DNA from: Calditrichia bacterium
GTDB lineage: Bacteria; Calditrichota; Calditrichia; RBG-13-44-9; J075
Assembly: GCA_028284445.1 (NCBI GenBank)
Contig: JANQRS010000016.1
Span: 16,441 to 80,440 of the forward strand
Direction: 5' to 3'
DNA: 64,000 bases
Under the pieces are notes generated by a model. It did no database searches and was not told the origin of the DNA. It saw only the letters and a program-made list of their open reading frames with translations. Below, one piece after another: positions 54,238-62,547 of the stretch. Position numbers and translations under genes: made by a program. Each line of letters opens with the position of its first letter. The first letter of the stretch is position 1.

Positions 54238-56025
54238 TTACGGCGTTGTTGTGCCTCTCTGCCATCCTTCCCGAATCGTGCGTGCCTTTTCGCCAGGTGT
54301 CTGCACATCATCCAGCAAAATCAATTTTTCCGGGGTCTGCCCGACCGTTACCTTGAAGTGTTTCAACATATTCTCGCGAAAGACGCTAATGGTGACAATT
54401 TGATCGGGGGACAGCGTTCCTAATATTTCGCTGTAATTGCGCCGCGTAATACGGCGATTTTCGATCGCAAGCAGAATGTCGTCATCCATAATCCCTGCGG
54501 CCATAGCAGGGGAATTATTGCGTAAATTCGAAATGGTTAATTCTTCGCTACCGCGAATCTCAAATCCAAGGTACGGTATGGGCAGGTTTTCTGCCTGGTC
54601 GGCGACCAGAATGCCGGCTGCAGCCATGATACCCTCGTAATCCGGCACCTCCGTGCCGTCGATGTATCGTTGGAAGAACTCATCATAATCCTGGCCGCTG
54701 ACTGCCTCAACAGCTTTGAGAATACCATCTTCAGGGACGCCGCGATCTTTCTTCGCGTATTCAATATTCAGATAGCGCATGACATCATCCAGTGATACGC
54801 GATTATTGGTGCGACGACGGATGTCGAGGTCCAACATCAAGCCCAGGAATTCGCCCTTGCGATAAAAGGAGATACTTGTGTTTGGGGGAATATCGCTGGA
54901 ATTGACCCAGCTATTCCAACTGCTGGCGCTTGCGCTGGTGATCAGGCTGCCGGGATTGTTGAGCGAACGGCGCATGTTTTGCTGGATATGCCGGTAGAGT
55001 TGGCCCTTGTTGAGCAGGCCGGCGCGATACAAGGTCATTCGCGTATAATAACTGGTAACACCCTCAAAGAACCACATCAGACTGCTGTAATTTTCTTTGG
55101 AATAATCCGGTTTATAGATAGCTGTCGGGCGAATGCGCTCTACATTCCAGACATGGAAGAATTCATGGGCAGAGACGCTGAGGAAGCGCCGATAAAAGCC
55201 GGGATCATCGAAGTTGGCCGGACCGCTGACAATGGAGGTGGAATTCTTGTGTTCAACGCCGTGCATAAATCGATGTGGCACCAGGTGATAAAGGAATACA
55301 TAGTATGTTAGCGGGAGTTCGCCAAATAAGTCTACCTGGGTTTCAACGATCTTCTGCAGATCGGCAGCAACGCTTTCCTGTTTGCCGTCGAAGTGGCCTT
55401 CCATGGCGATGTCGATACGTGCTCCGCGGGTATTAAAGCCGAAAATCGTCAGCTCGCTGCCGGCGATCAACGGACTGTCTACTAATTCATGATAATTGTC
55501 CGCAAGCAGTGCGCCGCGGTCCTTCTTTAGCGCACAGGCCAACTCCCACTCAGGCGGATGCTGCACGGTCAGGCGACAGGGCAAGTTCTCCTTACCCGGA
55601 ATATACATCAGGAGGTTATTGGGGTTCACGTACACTTCCGTCTCATCGAGGTATGATGAACCAGCGTCCAATTCGGCAGCGTAATATTGGTAGCGAATGG
55701 TAATCTTTTTTGCCTGACCGCTGTCAACTTGCCAGCTGTCTTTATCGGTTTTCCTGAAAGCAAGGGCGCGACCCTTTTCATCTTCTGCGCTAAATCCGAT
55801 GACGTTGCGGCTGTAGTTTTGAATGATGTAGCGCCCCGGACGCCATGCCGGAATGCGGAAAAGCGTTGTCGGCTGATCCGGTGCCTCGATGGACATCGTG
55901 ATGTCGAGGTAGTGGGAGTTGGGTGCTTTCCAACTGATAGTATATTCAACTGTCTGGGACCGGCCGTTAATTGATACAAAAAGGCAAGCGATGAGCAAGA
56001 TGATCTGGCAGCGATGTAGTAACAA
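54238..56025 (-). CDS. M61 family glycyl-aminopeptidase-like metallopeptidase with PDZ domain
   Basis: 595 residues from a TTG start (AGGA eight bases upstream). Signal peptide (LLHRCQIILLIACLFVSING). N-terminal beta domain (AFRKTDKDSW, YEPR-like packing), the catalytic domain with SVSAHEFFHVWNVERIRP (HEXXH) and WFFEGVTSYYTRM (glutamate ligand), and a C-terminal PDZ domain (NLRNNSPAMAAGIMDDDILL). A textbook M61 layout, acting in the periplasm on acidic or glycine-starting peptides in characterised members. Confidence 0.9.
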   Translation of the reverse strand: MLLHRCQIILLIACLFVSINGRSQTVEYTISWKAPNSHYLDITMSIEAPDQPTTLFRIPAWRPGRYIIQNYSRNVIGFSAEDEKGRALAFRKTDKDSWQVDSGQAKKITIRYQYYAAELDAGSSYLDETEVYVNPNNLLMYIPGKENLPCRLTVQHPPEWELACALKKDRGALLADNYHELVDSPLIAGSELTIFGFNTRGARIDIAMEGHFDGKQESVAADLQKIVETQVDLFGELPLTYYVFLYHLVPHRFMHGVEHKNSTSIVSGPANFDDPGFYRRFLSVSAHEFFHVWNVERIRPTAIYKPDYSKENYSSLMWFFEGVTSYYTRMTLYRAGLLNKGQLYRHIQQNMRRSLNNPGSLITSASASSWNSWVNSSDIPPNTSISFYRKGEFLGLMLDLDIRRRTNNRVSLDDVMRYLNIEYAKKDRGVPEDGILKAVEAVSGQDYDEFFQRYIDGTEVPDYEGIMAAAGILVADQAENLPIPYLGFEIRGSEELTISNLRNNSPAMAAGIMDDDILLAIENRRITRRNYSEILGTLSPDQIVTISVFRENMLKHFKVTVGQTPEKLILLDDVQTPGEKARTIREGWQRGTTTP

Positions 56026-56262
56026 ATTCTATATCCTGTTAACTGTGTGGGTTCAGTATTTTTCCGAGTAAATCATGCTATTTGTATACCAGAATACTGA
56101 AATTCGCAAAGATTCGCACCATCTTACGAAATTATTTTGATATCGCGGTGAAAAGCCTGAATTGGCATGAAAGTCGCATATAAAATTTTAGGCTTGAACT
56201 GCAATTAGGACACACGTATGTTTTTGTGTCAGTAGAGAAACTGCAAACAGATGAGGATAATC

Positions 56263-57033
56263 ATGAAGAGTATGGCAAGGGCCACACTGATAATCATGCT
56301 ATTGACTGCTGCCGGTTTTGGTCAGTCATTTACGTTTTCGGCCGATCAGCTCAACCATACGGATACGACCGGCCATTTCTTTGATATTTACGCTGATTTG
56401 ATCAACATTGGTACTGAGACCCTGAATTTGCGGATTACGCGGACCAGGCTTGAACTACCCCCTGATCCGGGCTGGTTCAATTCTCTCTGTAATGGGCTGA
56501 TTTGCTATGCCCCGCAAATCGACACAATCACTATTCCTGATGACTTTTTCGGCGTCCCTGCGCTGGAGCCGGATTCCAGCGTGGAGTTCCATATTAACGT
56601 CGGCACTGATCCGAATGTTGCCGGCACCGGCTTCGTATCGGTGAAGGTTGAAAACCTGGCTGATACCACCGAATTCATCGAATTGGACTTTGAGATTACC
56701 ACAGAAACACCGAATTCTATCGAAGATTTGATCGGTACTGCCCCGGAGTCTTTTGCACTGGCTCAAAATTTCCCCAACCCCTTTAATCCGAGTACAAAGA
56801 TCGGCTATCGAGTGCCGCTGGAAGGCGGAAATCAAGCTGTCTCGCTGGTTGTCTATGATCAGCTGGGCCGGAAAGTGCGCACCTTGGTGAGCAATAGCCA
56901 GGGGCCTGGCACCTACGAGGTAGAATGGAATGGCCTCGACGATCAGGGTAGCGCGGTTGGCAGCGGTATCTACTTTTATCAGCTGACCACAGCCGATCTC
57001 AGTGAAACCCGCAAGATGTTACTGGTGCGCTAA
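56263..57033 (+). CDS. Secreted protein with type IX sorting domain
   Basis: 256 residues from ATG 56263 with GAGGA before it. Signal peptide (MKSMARATLIIMLLTAAGFG), one beta-sandwich domain (TDTTGHFFDIYADLINIGTE, reminiscent of CARDB-like modules), and a FlgD-like sorting domain from LAQNFPNPFNPSTKIGYRV to SETRKMLLVR. Its stop overlaps the next start by one base (TAATG), so they are translationally coupled. Confidence 0.8.
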   Translation: MKSMARATLIIMLLTAAGFGQSFTFSADQLNHTDTTGHFFDIYADLINIGTETLNLRITRTRLELPPDPGWFNSLCNGLICYAPQIDTITIPDDFFGVPALEPDSSVEFHINVGTDPNVAGTGFVSVKVENLADTTEFIELDFEITTETPNSIEDLIGTAPESFALAQNFPNPFNPSTKIGYRVPLEGGNQAVSLVVYDQLGRKVRTLVSNSQGPGTYEVEWNGLDDQGSAVGSGIYFYQLTTADLSETRKMLLVR

Positions 57034-58250
57034 TGAAAAATTTGCTGGCAGCTACCTGCCTGATAATTCTTGCCGTTGCGATTGGATGTACCACCAAAGA
57101 CGGCAATTTGATGAGCAATATTGATAGTTTCGGCAGTTTGCGTGTCACCTCCAGCATTGACGGGGCGCAGATTTTTCTGGATGGTGAAGACACCGGAGAG
57201 ATAACCCCGGCAACGCTCACGAACGTCCTGGTGGGCGAGCGTATTGTTCAGGTTTTTCTGGCAAGTTTTGAGCCTGTAGAAAGCTCAATATCCGTATTGG
57301 TCGAGGAAAATGAACAGGCCGAGGTCACTTTCGAGCTGGTTGCTATTCAGGTCGAGGCAAGCCTGTCAGTGGTAACAACGCCGGATAGTGCATTGGTGCG
57401 CATCAATGGCGTAGCCCTGGGAGATAATCCCTACACGCCGCTGCTGCTGGAAGGATTGGCGCCGGGCAGCTATCAGGTTGAGATTCTCAAGGGAAGCCAC
57501 GAGCCGATTGATCTCGGCATGGTCGAACTGTTTGGTGACTCGCTGATTGAACTCGAGGAGAGTTTGACCTTAACCCGCTCTGCAATGGTTGAGCATTTTT
57601 CCAATACCAATTGCCTGCCATGCGTGGAAGCAGATACCGTTCTGGAGAATGTTCTGATAGAACGAGGTGTCGAGAATGTTGTCAGCATTGGCTATCATAC
57701 CGAGACTCCAGCACCAGGGGATCCAATGTTTGAGGAAGCACGTGACGACAATAACGAGCGCATTAGCTACTATAGCGTTATTGCTAATCCTGTGCTCTAC
57801 GTTGACGGCGTATCGGGTATCGGTGGTGTGGTAAATCTGCAGGGCCGCCTGAATACTGGTCTCGACCAGCGTTTGGGTACCCCACCGGATGCCATACTGG
57901 AAATTTTTGATTTCCAGGCTGATTCCAGCGACCTGTCCGGCCGGGTTCGCATTGAAGCCCTGGCAAATCTGAGTGGCTATGAACTGCGACTGGGCATTAT
58001 CGAGCGGGAAATTACCTATACAGATGCCCCGGGACGTAATGGCGTAACCCATTTCTACGATGTCTTTCGTGGCTTTGTCGCTGGCGTAGATGGCACCGCC
58101 CTCACGCTAGGTGTTGGCGACGTGCAGCATGTTCCATTTAGTGCATCGATGAGTGACTCTTGGAATAGCGAACGGATCCAAATAGTGGCCTTCATCCAGC
58201 AGCCAGCCAGCCGGGAATTGGCGCAAGCAGCGTGGACGCTTTACCCCTGA
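57033..58250 (+). CDS. PEGA/Omp28-type lipoprotein
   Basis: 405 residues. Lipobox (LIILAVAIGC). Two PEGA-like repeats (GSLRVTSSIDGAQIFLDGED and VVTTPDSALVRINGVALGDN), then a thioredoxin-like Omp28 domain with the CXXC pair HFSNTNCLPCVEAD and GYHTETPAPGDPMF. Omp28 proteins occur with TlpA-like thioredoxins, as here. A role in disulfide exchange or redox control of secreted proteins is inferred. Confidence 0.8.
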   Translation: MKNLLAATCLIILAVAIGCTTKDGNLMSNIDSFGSLRVTSSIDGAQIFLDGEDTGEITPATLTNVLVGERIVQVFLASFEPVESSISVLVEENEQAEVTFELVAIQVEASLSVVTTPDSALVRINGVALGDNPYTPLLLEGLAPGSYQVEILKGSHEPIDLGMVELFGDSLIELEESLTLTRSAMVEHFSNTNCLPCVEADTVLENVLIERGVENVVSIGYHTETPAPGDPMFEEARDDNNERISYYSVIANPVLYVDGVSGIGGVVNLQGRLNTGLDQRLGTPPDAILEIFDFQADSSDLSGRVRIEALANLSGYELRLGIIEREITYTDAPGRNGVTHFYDVFRGFVAGVDGTALTLGVGDVQHVPFSASMSDSWNSERIQIVAFIQQPASRELAQAAWTLYP

Positions 58251-58281
58251 CGAGGCAACAAAAAAATTATCAACAGGAAAA

Positions 58282-58345
58282 ATTCCAAATTTTAGAATTT
58301 GGAATTTAGGTTTTTGTATTTGGAATTTTTTCTGTTGGAATTTGA
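58282..58345. repeat. TTTGGAATTT-rich low-complexity tract with inverted repeat
   Basis: AAATTCCAAATTTTAGAATT followed by TGGAATTT forms an inverted repeat, and the same TTGGAATTT unit recurs at 58319 and 58336. It separates the Omp28-like gene from the thioredoxin-like gene. It may act as a weak hairpin. Confidence 0.5.
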
Positions 58346-58367
58346 AATTTACTTATCTGGAGCATAA

Positions 58368-58871
58368 ATGCGTTTTTTGACTTTCATACTGATTATCGGA
58401 CTAACCACATTTTCAATGGCTCAGGAAAAAACTGCGCCCGATTTTACACTGCCAATGCTTGACGGCAGCAATTTTCAGCTTTCCGAGAATATTGGTGAGG
58501 GACCAGTCCTGATCAATTTTTGGGCGACCTGGTGCATTCCCTGTATTGCGGAAATGAAGCAGCTTAAAAAGATCTACAAGAAATACAAAGATCAGGGTCT
58601 GCAAATTTTGAGCATCTCTATCGACGATCCCAAAACTGTTGGGCGAGTCAAGGGCATGGTAAAATCGAAACGCTATCCCTTCACCATTTTGCTCGATACC
58701 AATAGTGAAGTGTTTAATCTCTACCAGGGATCAAATCCGCCGCTATCAATCCTGATCGATAAAGAAGGTAAGATCGTCTACAATCATACCGGCTATCGCA
58801 AAGGTGATGAAAAAAAAGTCGATAAGATGATCGCGGAACTATTGAAAAATGAAAAGACGATTGAAAAATGA
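58368..58871 (+). CDS. TlpA-like thioredoxin-fold protein
   Basis: 167 residues, TGGAGC eight bases before the ATG. Signal peptide (LTFILIIGLTTFSMAQ), then AlkP/TlpA-type fold with the redox pair in NFWATWCIPCIAEMKQ and the cis-Pro region NPPLSILIDKEG. Probably reduces disulfides in the cell envelope. Sits between an Omp28-like lipoprotein and a DUF6029 gene, a grouping known in FCB bacteria. Confidence 0.92.
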   Translation: MRFLTFILIIGLTTFSMAQEKTAPDFTLPMLDGSNFQLSENIGEGPVLINFWATWCIPCIAEMKQLKKIYKKYKDQGLQILSISIDDPKTVGRVKGMVKSKRYPFTILLDTNSEVFNLYQGSNPPLSILIDKEGKIVYNHTGYRKGDEKKVDKMIAELLKNEKTIEK

Positions 58872-58877
58872 AGAATG

Positions 58878-58920
58878 ACATCCCCCTAAATCCCGCTTCG
58901 AAGGTGGATTTAGGGGATGT
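58878..58920. repeat. CATCCCCC palindromic repeat
   Basis: ACATCCCCCTAAATCCCGC, centre TTCGAAGG, then TGGATTTAGGGGATGT. Lies 7 bases after the TlpA-like stop and before the DUF6029 gene, inside what is otherwise one functional group. Confidence 0.8.
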
Positions 58921-58955
58921 GAACAACGAACAACCAACGACGATCACCTCTGAAC

Positions 58956-60410
58956 ATGCATACACGACTCATCCTGACCGCATTGCTTCTGCTCCTACCT
59001 CTTACGATCTTTGCGCAGCTTGAATACACCGCCACCACCCAATTCGAGATGGCAGTTGCCGAAAAAGAGGAGTCCGAATTTCTGGAAAATTGGACTGATC
59101 TTGGCTTCACCTACCAGAACTGGCGTCTTGGCGGACGCTACGAGATCCATGAACCTTTTGCGTCATTTGCCCAACAGGTTAATCGACAGCTCCTGTCTCA
59201 TTACTATCTGGAATATCGTCAAGGTGGCTTCAGTGCTCGCGCCGGCACCTTCTTTAGTTTGCTGGGACGCGGACTTGTGTTGCGTACCTTTGAGAATCGC
59301 ACCTTACGCTGGGATTCCAATATTGAGGGAGCAAAGCTCGATTATCGCCACAAGCGCCTAGATGTGCAGGTCCTCTATGGAAAGGCGCGAGATACTCGCG
59401 AACTGGACGATAATTCTGCCGCCAGCAATCGGGGGACTGAGACGCCACGCACACCCGCTTTTGCGGCCGGCGAACTGAAGCTGAAGCCTGTAAGATTGGC
59501 TCATTTCGGAGGCACTTACTTGAGGCAAGTTGAAGAGTCAGGGGATTCGGTGCGCTTTCAGCGTGGCTCTGTATACAGCGAACTCTTCCTGAATAATGTT
59601 TCCATCTATGGTGAGTTTGCCCGATCTGAAGATATTGATCGTGAAGGCGAGGCATTCTTTCTGTCATCCAATATCTCTTTCGATGCGCTGAGCTTGCTGA
59701 TTGAATATCGAAACTACGACAATTTTTCCTTTTTCGGAGGGAAATACAACAATCCCCCGACCGTTTATCGTGAGCATCTGTTTACTCTCATGAATCGCGC
59801 CCAGAAAATTCAAGACGCCAATTCAGAACAAGGATTTATGCTTGAAGCGGCCTACCCCTTGCTGGAGGATGGCTACTTGTTGGCTAATGTGAGTTTGACG
59901 GATGACCAGGCAGGCGATCAGCTCTACCAGGATATCTATTTGCAATTTGACAAGGATGAATTTGCCGGTGGTGAATGGAGCCTTGCAGCCGGGCGCCAGG
60001 AAGATGTGGCGGCCCGTTCTTGGAACATCGCCGGTAGCGCCTCTTTCGATATCTCTGACCAAAATTCCCTCAAAACCACTTATGAGCATCAGCATACCAA
60101 AGATAATTTTGACCGTCAGTACTATACGCAATTGCTAACCCTGGGCCTCAGCCATTCTCCCGGATGGACCTTGTCATTTTTGGGAGAACACAGCACCGAC
60201 CAGTTTGAAGCTGATGACTATGAGCTGGGCGACGGCGGGATACCTCATAGCTTTTGGGGAGCATTGCAGCTGGATGTGAACCTCTTCGAGCGCTTTGACC
60301 TGACAGTTTTCGGCGGATCTCGTCGCAAAGGAAAAGTCTGTATCGGCGGGGTTTGCGTAGTAAAGCCGGAGTTGCAGGGGGTAGAGTTTACCCTTATTGG
60401 CCGGTTATAG
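58956..60410 (+). CDS. DUF6029-type outer-membrane beta-barrel protein
   Basis: 484 residues. Signal peptide (RLILTALLLLLPLTIFAQ), then alternating aromatic/polar strands across the whole length (YEIHEPFASFAQQVNRQLLS, YYLEYRQGGFSARAGTFFSL, GLSHSPGWTLSFLGEHSTD) as in porin-like barrels. The GRGLVLRTFENRTLRWDSNI region matches DUF6029. Function unknown; association with Omp28 and TlpA genes suggests a joint role at the outer membrane. Confidence 0.75.
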   Translation: MHTRLILTALLLLLPLTIFAQLEYTATTQFEMAVAEKEESEFLENWTDLGFTYQNWRLGGRYEIHEPFASFAQQVNRQLLSHYYLEYRQGGFSARAGTFFSLLGRGLVLRTFENRTLRWDSNIEGAKLDYRHKRLDVQVLYGKARDTRELDDNSAASNRGTETPRTPAFAAGELKLKPVRLAHFGGTYLRQVEESGDSVRFQRGSVYSELFLNNVSIYGEFARSEDIDREGEAFFLSSNISFDALSLLIEYRNYDNFSFFGGKYNNPPTVYREHLFTLMNRAQKIQDANSEQGFMLEAAYPLLEDGYLLANVSLTDDQAGDQLYQDIYLQFDKDEFAGGEWSLAAGRQEDVAARSWNIAGSASFDISDQNSLKTTYEHQHTKDNFDRQYYTQLLTLGLSHSPGWTLSFLGEHSTDQFEADDYELGDGGIPHSFWGALQLDVNLFERFDLTVFGGSRRKGKVCIGGVCVVKPELQGVEFTLIGRL

Positions 60411-60508
60411 TTGACTTTTGGTCCCACCTGTATTATTATTCGACGTTTTTAGCGTAATCAATCTTTCCGAAATCCTTATACCATCCCTTTGAGGATCTCC
60501 GGTTTCAT

Positions 60509-61903
60509 ATGGCACGAAAAGTCAAGCGACGTCAAGAGGTTGAGGTCACCATAGAAAAAGTGGCCTTCGGCGGTAAAGGTATTGCCTATATCGATGATTT
60601 TGTTGTCTTTGTCGAGAATACTTTGCCCGGCGATCACGTTAAGGCCAAGGTGCGCAAGGCGCGCAAAAACTATGCTGAAGCCTTCCCGCTTGAAATACTA
60701 ACGCCTTCTGAACTGCGTGGAGATGCCCCCTGCGAGCATTTTGGGCATTGCGGTGGATGCAAGTGGCAAAGCGTCAGTTACGAGCAGCAGCTTGCTTTCA
60801 AGAAGGCCCACGTTGCCGAGTCGCTTTCCCATATTGGCGGCGTTGAGGCAGATGTATTGCACGATGTGCTGCCGGCGCCGGAAATCTACGGATATCGCAA
60901 TAAAATGGAGTTTTCCTTTGCCGAAAGCGGTTGGTTGACGCCGGAAGAATTGAAAAATCCGGAGATCAAGAAGGGATTTGCGCTTGGTTTTCACGTGCCG
61001 CGATTCTATGATCGCATTCTCAATGTCAAATATTGCTGGTTGCAAAATGAAGCCATGAATGCTGTGCTGGAATTTAGCCGTAGATATTTTGACGAATCAG
61101 GAATGTCCGTTTACAATACGCATACAAAAGAAGGTAATCTCCGTTACCTGGTTTTGCGCGAAGCCCGCGTCTCCGGGAATATTCTCGTTAACGTGGTGAC
61201 CAAGGCGGAAAGCATTGCTTTTTTGAAGACCTATGCCCAACAACTCAAGGCTGCCTGCCCGCAGGTATCCGGGGTGGTGAATACGGTTAATTCCGGCCTT
61301 GCCCAAATCGCAACGGGAGAAGCTGTTCATCTGATTGATGGTGTCCCCTTGCTTGAAGAAAAACTGGGCGATTATCGTTTCGAAATTTCACCGGAATCAT
61401 TTTTCCAGACCAATTCCCTGCAGGCGGAGAAACTATACAAGGTAGTGCGGGATTTCATTCCCGGCGACGTAAAAACAGCCTGGGACCTATACTGCGGCAC
61501 CGGATCAATCGGGATTTTTGTTTCCGACAAAGTTAAGCGCGTTGTTGGTTTCGAGTTGGTCGAAGCAGCAATTGTCAATGCCGGGAAAAATGCGGCCTTG
61601 AATGGGGTTGAAAACTGCGAATTTGTTGCCGGTGATTTACGCTTCAATCTTGATGCGTACAGTCATGAACCACCGGATTTGATCATTTGTGATCCACCGA
61701 GAGCAGGTATGCATAAAGATGTGGTGGCGCAAATGCTGTCGGTGAACGCCCCCAATATTATTTACGTCTCCTGCAATCCGGCGACAATGGCACGCGATCT
61801 CGAACAGCTGAAAGAAAAGTATGACATTATTGAAGTGCAGCCGGTAGACATGTTCCCGCATACCTTTCATATCGAGAGTGTGGCCAGGCTGGTGCGCAGA
61901 TGA
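60509..61903 (+). CDS. 23S rRNA (uracil-5-)-methyltransferase, RumA/RlmD type
   Basis: 464 residues. N-terminal TRAM domain (about 1-60), a 4Fe-4S cluster set C75, C81, C84 (CEHFGHCGGC) plus a later Cys in VKYCWLQ, then the SAM-binding domain with WDLYCGTGSIGIF, ICDPPRAGM and catalytic Cys in YVSCNPATMARD. It methylates uridine C5 in rRNA. The exact target position (747 or 1939-type) is not readable. Its stop overlaps the next start by four bases (ATGA). Confidence 0.93.
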   Translation: MARKVKRRQEVEVTIEKVAFGGKGIAYIDDFVVFVENTLPGDHVKAKVRKARKNYAEAFPLEILTPSELRGDAPCEHFGHCGGCKWQSVSYEQQLAFKKAHVAESLSHIGGVEADVLHDVLPAPEIYGYRNKMEFSFAESGWLTPEELKNPEIKKGFALGFHVPRFYDRILNVKYCWLQNEAMNAVLEFSRRYFDESGMSVYNTHTKEGNLRYLVLREARVSGNILVNVVTKAESIAFLKTYAQQLKAACPQVSGVVNTVNSGLAQIATGEAVHLIDGVPLLEEKLGDYRFEISPESFFQTNSLQAEKLYKVVRDFIPGDVKTAWDLYCGTGSIGIFVSDKVKRVVGFELVEAAIVNAGKNAALNGVENCEFVAGDLRFNLDAYSHEPPDLIICDPPRAGMHKDVVAQMLSVNAPNIIYVSCNPATMARDLEQLKEKYDIIEVQPVDMFPHTFHIESVARLVRR

Positions 61904-62448
61904 GAAAGCTTTCCCTGCCTGAAATCGCAGAAAGCCGCTTGCGTCCCGAGGCGGCCCTGGAGGCTGAGCGCTTTCCGATTATTGCATTGTTAGATGATAT
62001 CCGCAGTCTGCATAATGTCGGGGCCATGTTCAGGACAGCGGATGCGGTCCGTTTACAAGAAATGATCTTGTGTGGGTTCACCGGAACGCCCCCACGGAAG
62101 GAAATTGACAAGACTGCCCTCGGCGCCAGCGAATCGGTGCCCTGGCGATATGAAAAGAGCGCCGGAGAAGCGGTCGCGCAGCTTAAGAAGCGCGGGGTGC
62201 GCATTATCGCTTTGGAGCATACAGCTGAAAGCCGTCCGCATTGGGATCAGAAAGTAGAGTTCCCGGCATGCCTGGTTGTTGGCAATGAAGTGTTTGGCGT
62301 CAATGAAGAAGTGTTGGCCCTCGCCGATGAAGCTATTGAAATTCCGATGTTTGGCGTGAAGCATTCGCTCAACGTCAGCGTTGCATTTGGCATCGCCATT
62401 TATGAGCTGATGCGCCAGTATGAGGCGAGTAATTTCGCCAAGAAATAA
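61900..62448 (+). CDS. TrmH-family (SPOUT) RNA 2'-O-methyltransferase
   Basis: 182 residues. The three SpoU motifs are clear: NVGAMFRTADA, LVVGNEVFGV and IEIPMFGVKHSLNVSVAFGI. No N-terminal substrate-binding extension, so this is a minimal TrmH-like protein. Methylates a ribose 2'-OH in tRNA or rRNA; target unknown. Co-translated with the RumA-type gene through a 4-base overlap. Confidence 0.9.
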   Translation: MRKLSLPEIAESRLRPEAALEAERFPIIALLDDIRSLHNVGAMFRTADAVRLQEMILCGFTGTPPRKEIDKTALGASESVPWRYEKSAGEAVAQLKKRGVRIIALEHTAESRPHWDQKVEFPACLVVGNEVFGVNEEVLALADEAIEIPMFGVKHSLNVSVAFGIAIYELMRQYEASNFAKK

Positions 62449-62547
62449 GTTGAGTATTCCGTGTCAGGCAGCACAGCGGCTTGTCGGACAGATGTTGAAT
62501 ATTACCTATCTACCAGTCATTTCCAAAATAAAGTGTGGTTGAGCTAC

